Source of the DNA: Eledone cirrhosa | Taxonomy: Eukaryota > Mollusca > Cephalopoda > Octopoda > Eledonidae | Assembly (NCBI GenBank): GCA_964016885.1 | Contig: OZ024740.1 | Span: forward strand, 206,642,191-206,706,190 | Length of the DNA: 64,000 bases | Direction: 5' to 3' | Shown: positions 56,201 to 64,000 of the stretch, one piece after another | How positions within the stretch are numbered: the first letter of the stretch is position 1 | How the letters are laid out: the number at the start of each line of letters is the position of its first letter | The notes under the pieces: generated by a model | Told to the model about the DNA's origin: nothing | Seen by the model: only the letters and a program-made list of their open reading frames with translations | Databases searched by the model: none | Made by a program: the position numbers and the translations under genes

Positions 56201-57826
56201 TAGTGGTAATGGTGTGACTGTTGTTGTTGTTGTGGTAGTGGTAATGGTGTGACTGTTGTTGTTGTTCTGGTAGTGGTAATGGTGTGAGTGTTGTTGTTGT
56301 GGTAGTGGTAATGGTGTGACTGTTGTTGTTGTTGTGGTAGTGGTAGTAGTGTGACTGTTGTAGTTGTTGTGGTGGTAGTGGTTATGGTGTGACTGTTGTT
56401 GTTGTTGTGGTAGTGGTAACGGTGTGACTGTTGTTGTTGTTGTGGTAGTGGTAATGGTGTGACTGTTGTTGTTGTGGTGGTAGTGGTAGTGGTGTGACTG
56501 TTGTTGTTGTTGTTGTGGTAGTGGTAATGGTGTGACTGTTGTAGCTGTTGTGGTGGTAGTGGTAATGGTGTGACTGTTGTTGTTGTTGTGGGAGTGGTAG
56601 TGGTGTGACTGTTGTTGTTGTTGTGGTAGTGGTATTGGTGTGACTGTTGTTGTTGTTGTGGTAGTGGTAGTGGTAGTGGTGTGACTGTTGTAGTTGTTGT
56701 GGTGGTAGTGGTAATGGTGTGACTGTTGTTGTAGTTGTGGTAGTGGTAACGGTGTGACTGTTGTTGTTGTTGTGGTAGTGGTATTGGTGTGACTGTTGTT
56801 GTTGTTGTGGTAGTGGTAGTGGTGTGACTGTTGTAGTTGTTGTGGTGGTAGTGGTAGTGGTGTGACTGTTGTTGTTGTTGTGGTAGTGGTAACGGTGTGA
56901 CTGTTGTTGTTGTTGTGGTAGTGGTATTGGTGTTACTGTTGTGGTAGTGGTAGTGGTAATGGTGTGACTGTTGTTGTTGTTGTGGTAGTAGTGGTAATGG
57001 TGTGACTGTTGTTGTTGTGGTGGTAGTGGTAATAGTGTGACTGTTGTAGTTGTTGTGGTGGTAGTGGTAATGGTGTGACTGTTGTTGTTGTGGTGGTAGT
57101 GGTAATGGTGTGACTGTTGTTGTTGTTGTGGTAGTGGTAATGGTGTGACTGTTGTTGTTGTTGTGGTAGTGGTAATGGTGTGACTGTTGTTGTTGTTGTG
57201 GTAGTGGTAATGGTGTGACTGTTGTTGTTGTTGTGGTAGTGGTAATGGTGTGACTGTTGTTGTGGTAGTAGTGGTAATGGTGTGACTGTTGTTGTTGTGG
57301 TAGTGGTAATGGTATGACTGTTGTTGTTGTTGTGGTAGTGGTAATGGTGTTACTGTTGTTGTTGCTGTGGTAGTGGTGTGACTGTTGTTGTTGTGGTGGT
57401 GGTAGTGGTAGTGGTGTGGCTGTTGTTGTTGTTGTTGTAGTGGTAATGGTGTGACTGTTGTTGTTGTGGTGGTAGTGGTAATGGTGTGACTGTTGTTGTT
57501 GTGGTGGTAGTGGTAATGGTGTTACTGTTGATGTTGTTGTGGTGGTAGTGGTAATGGTGTGACTGTTGTTGTTGTTGTGGTAGTGGTAATGGTGTGACTG
57601 TTGTTGTTGTTGTGGTAGTGGTAGTGGTGTGACTGTTGTTGTTGTGGTAGTGGTAATGGTGTTACTGTTGTTGTTGTGGTAGTGGTAGTGGTAATGGTGT
57701 GACTGTTGTTGTTGTTGTGGTAGTGGTAATGGTGTGACTGTTGTTGTTGTTGTTGTGGTAGTGCTAGTGGTAATGGTGTGACCGTTGTTGTTGTGGTGGT
57801 AGTGGTAATGGTGTGACTGTTGTTTG
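53281..57826. repeat. 30-39-bp minisatellite, ~4.5 kb, with 1,216-bp higher-order duplication
   Basis: Units are ggtaatggtgtgactgttgt, then tgttgttgtggtagt. They vary in the number of gtt and ggt/agt triplets and in the pairs ttgttg/tagttg and aatggtg/agtggtg. The block beginning at 53370 repeats from 54586 (see findings). It ends at gactgttgtttgtgcagcta. Confidence 0.96.
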
Positions 57827-57834
57827 TGCAGCTA

Positions 57835-58137
57835 CTGCACCCATATCACTTGTTAACTGCTGCAATACATCGCAAAAAGATAAAGTATTCGTAATTTTTT
57901 AGTATAAATGTTACTAAAATTACTATCAGTGATAGGTGGAAAATGTCAGCCCAAGAAGAAAACTACCGCTTATCTTATTGTGTTGTGGATTCTTTTGGCA
58001 TTTCCCCCAAGAAATATGTTTGCTTCATATTTTTATGTTTATATATATTTTAGACGAATTTACTGTCAGAAAGTTTTCATACACCAGATTTTGGCAATTT
58101 GGAAATATTGGTTTGATCAATGTTATATATATGTGAA
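57835..58137. other. Unassigned spacer
   Basis: An 83-codon plus frame (57908-58159), rich in aromatic and hydrophobic residues, crosses this stretch. I see no domain or start context supporting a gene. Confidence 0.5.
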
Positions 58138-58266
58138 GGAGTGTGACCTGGTAGTCTAGGTGTTTGACTTCCGATCATAATAAGGTCATGGGTTCGATAT
58201 TGGGACCAGACAGAGGGCTGTGTTCTAGCGCAAAAATACTTTATTTCACATTGCCCCTTCTGCAAA
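58138..58266 (+). mobile_element. tRNA-SINE copy interrupted by a MITE
   Basis: gagtgtgacctggtagtcta (A-box side), then aaggtcatgggttcgatatt (B-box side), then aaatactttatttcacattg. The body stops at 58262-58269, where a MITE begins. Confidence 0.75.
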
Positions 58267-58269
58267 GAG

Positions 58270-58435
58270 CAGTACCGGATTTACCATTGTGCTTAGGTGT
58301 GCTTAAGCACAGGGCCTCACTGGCCAGGCGAGCCCACCTTCCTGACAACATTTTTTTTTACCTCCTTCAGATCCCAAGTAAAGGGCCTCATAACGTAACT
58401 AGCACAGGACCTCATTTGTCCTAAATCCGGCACTG
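58270..58435. mobile_element. hAT-like MITE, 166 bp
   Basis: The left end CAGTACCGGATTTA and right end TAAATCCGGCACTG are inverted repeats of 14 bp with one mismatch. Flanks gcaaagag and gctaggag are a plausible 8-bp target duplication with two changes. The interior (gcttaagcacagggcctcac) is non-coding. Confidence 0.8.
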
Positions 58436-58439
58436 GCTA

Positions 58440-58880
58440 GGAGTGGTCAAGGCTGATAGTATCAGAAATCTAAAGACCAATGGAAACATTGTCTCCTTGG
58501 TCCTATCCGATGACCATCACCTTTCCTTTCTTAGTGTTATATCAGTTAACTTGTAATAGAGTATAGTCTCTTAGTGTCAATCTTTACCCCTCTCTCTCTT
58601 TCTTCTTTCTGCGTGTGTCTCGTAATTTCTTTTTATGAAAATAAATGTTTATTCTCAATACATGTGTTTCACTCACAAAGTTGGCTTAAAAACAACTGAT
58701 GATTACATAAAATATGAAAGAGAAAGATAAAAACAAAGTAATGAGAAAAAGTGGAAGGAGTAACGAAGAGCAGATCAGTCTGTATGGGAAAGTAGAGGAT
58801 AGGACTATAAATGCCATAAATGAGAGAAAAAGGAGGGAAAAAGAAAGAACTCTTGAGTCACAGAAGAAAGGGAGGGGAAG
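58440..58880. other. Unassigned spacer
   Basis: A-rich purine stretch at 58710-58880, no gene. Confidence 0.5.
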
Positions 58881-58899
58881 TTAGAGCTTAACGGGTTCT

Positions 58900-59130
58900 G
58901 GGCCTAGGGCGGGTCGGTGTTTGGGTTGCGCCCCGCGGACAAAACTGCAAAGACATTTCTGCGGATAATGACCAACGACATCCGCTGCAACAGCCACCCC
59001 ACCCCAAGGAGCTCCTTCCTTAAAGGGGCTACTGACATTCCCATTTTATGGAGGAGCTCGGCAGTATGGGGTCCGAGGATGCCAGGGGTCTCGACGGCGA
59101 CCGGTACGAAGAGGAAGCGGCTGGACAAGC
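58900..59130 (-). pseudogene. LINE RT C-terminal relic (antisense)
   Basis: The minus-strand frame 59128-58904 reads RFLFVPVAVETPGILGPHTA, then LLHKMGMSV and LLQRMSLVIIRRNVFAVLSA. It overlaps the last third of the 48585-49150 relic and is open over 74 codons, so it is better preserved there. Confidence 0.85.
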
Positions 59131-59161
59131 CCCAGTATTTGTTTGTCTTCGTGTCTTATTA

Positions 59162-59332
59162 TTTTTAATTTTGGCACAAAATCAGCAATTTGATAGGGAG
59201 GGGAAGTCAATTACATCGACCCCAGTACTTGACTGGTACTTTATTTTATCGATCCCGGTTGAAAGGCAAAGTTGACCTCGGCGGGATTTGAATTCAGAAC
59301 ATAACGAGCCAGAACAACTGCCGCAAAATTTC
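59162..59332 (-). mobile_element. SINE copy (antisense), near full length
   Basis: tttaattttggcacaaaatc, then atcgaccccagtacttgact, then gaaaggcaaagttgacctcg, gcgggatttgaattcagaac and ccagaacaactgccgcaaaa. It abuts the LINE relic. Confidence 0.88.
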
Positions 59333-59400
59333 CCAACAAAATTTCAAGTGAAGTAACATCATGAAATACTTTTGCTCAAAGGAGTCCCCCAGTAGTGTAT

Positions 59401-59427
59401 AGCTCCCACATCTTGGATGTGGGAGCT
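59401..59427. repeat. Short perfect hairpin, 11-bp arms
   Basis: agctcccacat, loop cttgg, atgtgggagct. No U-run follows and this is animal DNA, so I do not call it a terminator. Confidence 0.9.
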
Positions 59428-59661
59428 GTTACACTGCACAGAGATCCTAGGCCCCATCCAGAGAAGGTAACCCGATTGATTGACGTAAAGTCACCCACTG
59501 ACACACTCTTAGCTCAGATTCACAGATGGACTCTCTCTACCCACTTCAATAGTTTCTGTTCCTTGGAGCTGGGTTTTCTCGTGTCACTTCCACTCAGGGA
59601 CTGTCAACTGACTCGTTTTTTCTCCTCTCACTATTCATATTGAGTCCAGCCGTTCAGCTCC

Positions 59662-59955
59662 CATCGTGGAGGTACGCGGCCTGGTGGTAAGGGTGTTGGA
59701 CTTACGACCATAATGTCGTGGGTTCGATTCCTGGGCTGGGTTACGTGTTGTGTTCTTGAGCAAAACACTTCATTTCACATTGGTCCAATGTATTCAGCTG
59801 AAAATGAGTACCAGCAATAGCTGGGTGTTTAACCCTGCGATGGACTGGCATCCTGTCCATGTGTGAGGGTAGAGTCGTGTTCTCTCAGTCGCTTCACGGC
59901 ATGACACCGGGATAAGCAACGGCCTAAAGAGCCTTCTGGCTTGAGACAGACTTGA
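59662..59955 (+). mobile_element. tRNA-derived SINE, most complete copy of family with A/B boxes
   Basis: gtacgcggcctggtggtaag (A box), then aatgtcgtgggttcgattcc (B box), then tgttgtgttcttgagcaaaa, aaaatgagtaccagcaatag, ggactggcatcctgtccatg, and a 3' end caccgggataagcaacggcc. About 290 bp. The same 3' end occurs inverted at 60442-60497. Confidence 0.88.
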
Positions 59956-60164
59956 GACTTAGACCTTCAGCTCCAATACTAACCACTAAGCCCAGTCTTT
60001 TCTCTCCTCCTCATATTGGCCCACTGAACTTCCCTCTTTGCACATGTGTTTCTTGCGGCTGTTGATATGCAACAGTTTAAACAGAACGTTAACAGCCTTA
60101 ATCTCACCGGTTTCGGAAGCCCTATTGGTGTCTCAGACAGCCTTCTTCTCCCCCCACCTTCTAC

Positions 60165-60215
60165 CCTTCTCTTCCTCCTTCTTCTCCTCCTTCTCCTCCT
60201 CTTCCTCACCAAACC
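60165..60215. repeat. (CTT/CTC)n pyrimidine tract
   Basis: cttctcctccttctcctcct, giving an Arg-rich minus frame that is an artefact. Confidence 0.9.
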
Positions 60216-60324
60216 AATAAAAATTATACACCCATGATATTGCTCTACACTTCCTCAACAATTCTAGAAAGACTAATCCTCAACATCACAAGCGAATACA
60301 CCCACCTCTCTAAATTACGAAACA

Positions 60325-60432
60325 GATTCAGACCACTATACTCAACCTCTATACTCAGCCACTACACTTAGACCACCACACTCAACCACTACATTCCACC
60401 ACTACATCAACCACTACACTCAACCACTCTAA
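60325..60432. repeat. ~18-bp degenerate tandem repeat
   Basis: ccactacactcaaccact-type units: ctatactcagccactacact, then tagaccaccacactcaacca. Confidence 0.75.
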
Positions 60433-60441
60433 AAAAAAAAA

Positions 60442-60498
60442 TCTAAAATCTGTCTCGAGCCCTGAGGGTCATTAGGCCGGTGCTTATCCCGGTTTCCA
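60442..60498 (-). mobile_element. tRNA-SINE 3' end (antisense)
   Basis: aatctgtctcgagccctgag, then ggtcattaggccggtgctta and tcccggtttcc: the reverse of the 3' end at 59905-59955. Confidence 0.75.
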
Positions 60499-61140
60499 CT
60501 ACACTTTAAAACCTCATACAAAAATTCAGGATGTCTTAAAAAAACCCTAACAAACAAAAACAAAAACAAAAACAACAATAAAAAGAAACCCTTCCATACG
60601 TACCAATCTAACTGCTATCAACATCAACTAAACTTTTGGCTCCATTCCTCGCTATCTTCACATACAAAATAAATAAATAAATAAGTAAATAAATATAGAA
60701 AAAATCACCTGAAGAAATCACACAAAACACTGGTTAGTGAATCACCTGACTGACCTGTTAAGGTTATGTAATGCACAGAACCAGCAATTTCCCTGAAAAA
60801 AAGTAACACACATGTCTGTCTTCTCACTCGGTCTTTTCAACTTATACCTACACAACCTTCTCACACCCCCACAATATATACAGACAGTCTGAAATACAAA
60901 AATCTCTCCTACTTAACCCAGACAAGCATAAGGAACACATACAACCATAGAAATAGTTGCAACACCAATGTCCTCTCTGACCCCAAACACCGTGTTTTAA
61001 CACACACCACCAACACTAACTGCAGAGGAACAGGCCTATAGAAATATATTCAACTGTAGAAACAGTGCAATATGTCAAGACTGTGACACTGAAGCCCATA
61101 CGGTTCACTCCTTCATGAATCTATGCAGGTTTTCGATTTA
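60499..61140. other. Unassigned C/A-rich spacer
   Basis: Short (CAAAAA)n run at 60550-60580 and (AAAT)n at 60667-60698. No gene. Confidence 0.5.
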
Positions 61141-61164
61141 GATCTGTGGGGAGTAGGGTACGTC

Positions 61165-61419
61165 AGGTTTAGGGAACCCCTAAAAAATTAGAATACACAG
61201 CAACCGCCACCAATTTTACATATCAAAGTTAGCTTGGTGCAAGTAATTGGAATTAAAAAGTTATACATACAGGTATTACATTAAAAAATTCTAACCATCC
61301 TAAAAGTAAAAAGCCCAGCTGAAGGTACAAATATATTGCTACGGCCATCGCTGGTGGGGCCCCCCATTGCAGGTGTCCCGGGGCAATGACCCCTTTGCCT
61401 CCCATTAAATCCGGTCCTG
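61165..61419 (-). mobile_element. hAT-like repeat, inverted copy of 39503-39778
   Basis: tagaatacacagcaaccgcc, then caagtaattggaattaaaaa, then aaaaagcccagctgaaggta, ggtggggccccccattgcag, ending cattaaatccggtcctg. Confidence 0.7.
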
Positions 61420-61435
61420 ATCGTAGGCAGAGACG

Positions 61436-61535
61436 TGGCACAATCGAGGAAACGGATTTGTGGGCTACACTTCGTCGTTCGGTTGATTCCCTACGTGACT
61501 GCTCGACCAGGGCTGATCCGGGGATACACAACAAC
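61436..61535 (+). mobile_element. Dispersed repeat (pairs with 2831-2930)
   Basis: gagacgtggcacaatcgagg, then aaacggatttgtgggctaca, then gttcggttgattccctac and gaccagggctgatccgggga. Confidence 0.55.
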
Positions 61536-61795
61536 AGCATATAATATATATTAGCAACAGATTTCAATTTAAGTAAGTTAGCTTCAGTATTTTGGCACAG
61601 TAGCATGTTTGGATATGTGATTCAACGTGAACAAAATAAATGTTAGTTTTCAAGACACCATTAACTAAAGGCATTTTGCAGCATTTCAAGACCGAAAGGT
61701 TAAGCGTAGGAGGAATTACGTAAATCAAATATAGGAAATCATTCCAGAACATAAAATCTTACGTTTGCTAACTACCTTACATTCAGAACAATTAG
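61536..61795. other. Unassigned spacer
   Basis: AT-rich, no element recognised. Confidence 0.5.
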
Positions 61796-61797
61796 CC

Positions 61798-61941
61798 ATA
61801 TCCTAAACAAGCTTTACTGCTGTGTAAAGGTGAACTAGATGTAGTTTTATATCTAACTCACCCTAAATAAGTTTTACTACTGTATAAAGGTGAACTAGAT
61901 GTAGTTTTGTATCTAACTCATTCTAAACAAACTTTACTACT
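61798..61941. repeat. 60-bp satellite, left part
   Basis: Two and a half diverged units (cctaaacaagctttactgct, then gtgtaaaggtgaactagatg). They are more different from the consensus than the units beyond the LINE insertion. Confidence 0.92.
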
Positions 61942-62190
61942 TCCTAGCGTATCCCTCACCATCCTTCGGGGAAACGCCTTCTCTATTCTGTCCGCCGGGG
62001 CCGCGGGGCGACCAGCAGGTGGACCTCCATTTGCTCATAATAATGAGATATGGGGAGAGCGGGAGAGATGGAGGCGTTGACAGAGGGAGTTTGGTTCCTC
62101 TGTGTTCGGATCTGGTGTACATGTGTGTGTGGCTGATTTAAAAGTATTTTTTCCCTTTTATATATCTGTTTAAACAAATAAATATTAGCC
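61942..62190 (+). pseudogene. 5'-truncated LINE inserted in the satellite
   Basis: The frame 61949-62080 (43 codons then TGA) begins VSLTILRGNAFSILSAGAAG and continues RPAGGPPFAHNN. It parallels 48985-49110 (VSLTISRGNAFSNLS). The 3'UTR runs to about 62190 and ends in an aaacaaataaatatt tail. Satellite flanks it on both sides. The missing monomer bases (gtata) suggest a small deletion at the target instead of a duplication. Confidence 0.85.
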
Positions 62191-64000
62191 AAGGTGAACC
62201 AGATGTAGTTTTATGTCTAACTCATTCTAAACAAGCTTTACTACTGTATAAAGGTAAACTAGATGTAGTTTTATATCTAACTCATTCTAAACAAGCTTTA
62301 CTACTGTATAAAGGTGAACCAGATGTAGTTTTATGTCTAACTCATCCTAAACAAGCTTTACTACTATATAAAGGTAAACTAGATGTAGTTTTATGTCTAA
62401 CTCATTCTAAACAAGCTTTACTACTGTATAAAGGTGAACCAGATGTAGTTTTATGTCTAACTCATCCTAAACAAACTTTACTACTATATAAAGGTAAACT
62501 AGATGTAGTTTTATGTCTAACTCATCCTAAACAAGCTTTACTACTGTATAAAGGTGAACCAGATGTAGTTTTATGTCTAACTCATCCTAAACAAGCTTTA
62601 CTACTATATAAAGGTAAACTAGATGTAGTTTTATGTCTAACTCATTCTAAACAAGCTTTACTACTGTATAAAGGTAAACTAGATGTAGTTTTATGTCTAA
62701 CTCATTCTAAACAAGCTTTACTACTGTATAAAGGTAAACTAGATGTAGTTTTATGTCTAACTCATTCTAAACAAGCTTTACTACTGTATAAAGGTAAACT
62801 AGATGTAGTTTTATGTCTAACTCATTCTAAACAAGCTTTACTACTGTATAAAGGTAAACTAGATGTAGTTTTATGTCTAACTCATTCTAAACAAGCTTTA
62901 CTACTGTATAAAGGTAAACTAGATGTAGTTTTATGTCTAACTCATCCTAAACAAGCTTTACTACTGTATAAAGGTAAACTAGATGTAGTTTTATGTTTAA
63001 CTCATTCTAAACAAGCTTTACTACTGTATAAAGGTAAACTAGATGTAGTTTTATGTCTAACTCATTCTAAACAAGCTTTACTACTGTATAAAGGTAAACT
63101 AGATGTAGTTTTATGTCTAACTCATCCTAAACAAGCTTTACTACTGTATAAAGGTAAACTAGATGTAGTTTTATGTCTAACTCATCCTAAACAAGCTTTA
63201 CTACTGTATAAAGGTAAACTAGATGTAGTTTTATGTCTAACTCATTCTAAACAAGCTTTACTACTGTATAAAGGTAAACTAGATGTAGTTTTATGTCTAA
63301 CTCATTCTAAACAAGCTTTACTACTGTATAAAGGTAAACTAGATGTAGTTTTATGTCTAACTCATTCTAAACAAGCTTTACTACTGTATAAAGGTAAACT
63401 AGATGTAGTTTTATGTCTAACTCATTCTAAACAAGCTTTACTACTGTATAAAGGTAAACTAGATGTAGTTTTATGTCTAACTCATTCTAAACAAGCTTTA
63501 CTACTGTATAAAGGTAAACTAGATGTAGTTTTATGTCTAACTCATTCTAAACAAGCTTTACTACTGTATAAAGGTAAACTAGATGTAGTTTTATGTCTAA
63601 CTCATTCTAAACAAGCTTTACTACTGTATAAAGGTAAACTAGATGTAGTTTTATGTCTAACTCATCCTAAACAAGCTTTACTACTGTATAAAGGTAAACT
63701 AGATGTAGTTTTATGTTTAACTCATTCTAAACAAGCTTTACTACTGTATAAAGGTAAACTAGATGTAGTTTTATGTCTAACTCATTCTAAACAAGCTTTA
63801 CTACTGTATAAAGGTAAACTAAATGTAGTTTTATGTCTAACTCATCCTAAACAAGCTTTACTACTGTATAAAGGTAAACTAGATGTAGTTTTATGTCTAA
63901 CTCATCCTAAACAAGCTTTACTACTGTATAAAGGTAAACTAGATGTAGTTTTATGTCTAACTCATCCTAAACAAGCTTTACTACTGTATAAAGGTAAACT
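62191..64000. repeat. 60-bp satellite, right part, continues past the window
   Basis: Exact 60-bp period, about 30 copies: ctcattctaaacaagcttta, then ctactgtataaaggtaaact, then agatgtagttttatgtctaa. Early units carry gtgaacc and actatataa variants. From 62640 on, units differ mainly at ctcatt/ctcatc and one gtttaa variant. Confidence 0.98.

Noticed and set aside
57908..58159. 83-codon hydrophobic plus-strand ORF as a small membrane protein.
   Set aside because: It runs into a SINE head at its 3' end, has no start context, and a second overlapping frame is equally open.
59401..59427. Rho-independent terminator-like hairpin.
   Set aside because: Not followed by a T run, and bacterial terminators are not expected in this genome.
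61798..64000. Telomeric or CRISPR-like repeat.
   Set aside because: The 60-bp units are contiguous with no spacers, and there is no TTAGGG motif; an ordinary satellite.

Overview
This window looks like non-coding, repeat-dense nuclear DNA from a cephalopod mollusc, most likely an octopus. The evidence is a tRNA-derived SINE family whose body (tttgcctttcatccttacgg, then gataaaataaagtacc, then the 3' end ggccttgtgcctaaagtaga) occurs at least a dozen times on both strands. As far as I remember, this matches octopus SINEs of the OR type. The species call rests on memory, not on a search. AT-rich spacers, long (TA)n, (GA)n and (TG)n tracts and the absence of any long non-repetitive ORF also fit a large animal genome. 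I recognise no intact host gene, tRNA gene, rRNA gene or CRISPR array. Every long open frame is either a low-complexity artefact of a tandem repeat or a decayed piece of a transposable element.

Layout. 1-2180: 26/24-bp minisatellite. 2.2-8 kb: LINE and SINE relics, a MITE split by a SINE, microsatellites. 8.06-10.94 kb: 53-bp minisatellite apparently amplified from a retroposon 3' tail. 11-19 kb: SINEs, two TTAA-flanked MITEs, C/A-only trinucleotide tracts, a palindromic minisatellite. 19.4-20.2 kb: a near-perfect 308-bp palindrome plus a third copy of one arm. 20.5-30 kb: short tandem arrays, tRNA-like SINEs, many (TA)n tracts and several small hairpins. 29.6-34.2 kb: three LINE remnants (two 3' ends in opposite orientation and an endonuclease domain). 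34.7-39.4 kb: a MITE, trinucleotide tracts, a 54-58-bp tandem repeat and a cluster of SINEs. 39.47-43.66 kb: a 21/24-bp minisatellite cut by an hAT-like element that carries a Helitron relic. 44.2-47.6 kb: 43-bp and 55-bp minisatellites. 48.1-49.2 kb: a 36-bp repeat and a LINE C-terminus. 50.1-57.8 kb: a very large G/T-only trinucleotide and minisatellite region next to a reverse-transcriptase relic. 58-61.5 kb: SINEs, an hAT-like MITE, LINE and repeat fragments. 61.8-64.0 kb: a 60-bp satellite that runs off the window and contains a truncated LINE.

Tandem arrays cover roughly 20 kb, close to a third of the window. The main biology visible is repeat birth and turnover: nested transposon insertions that can be ordered in time, higher-order duplications inside several arrays, and probable conversion of retroposon sequence into satellite. 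No cellular pathway or operon can be described.
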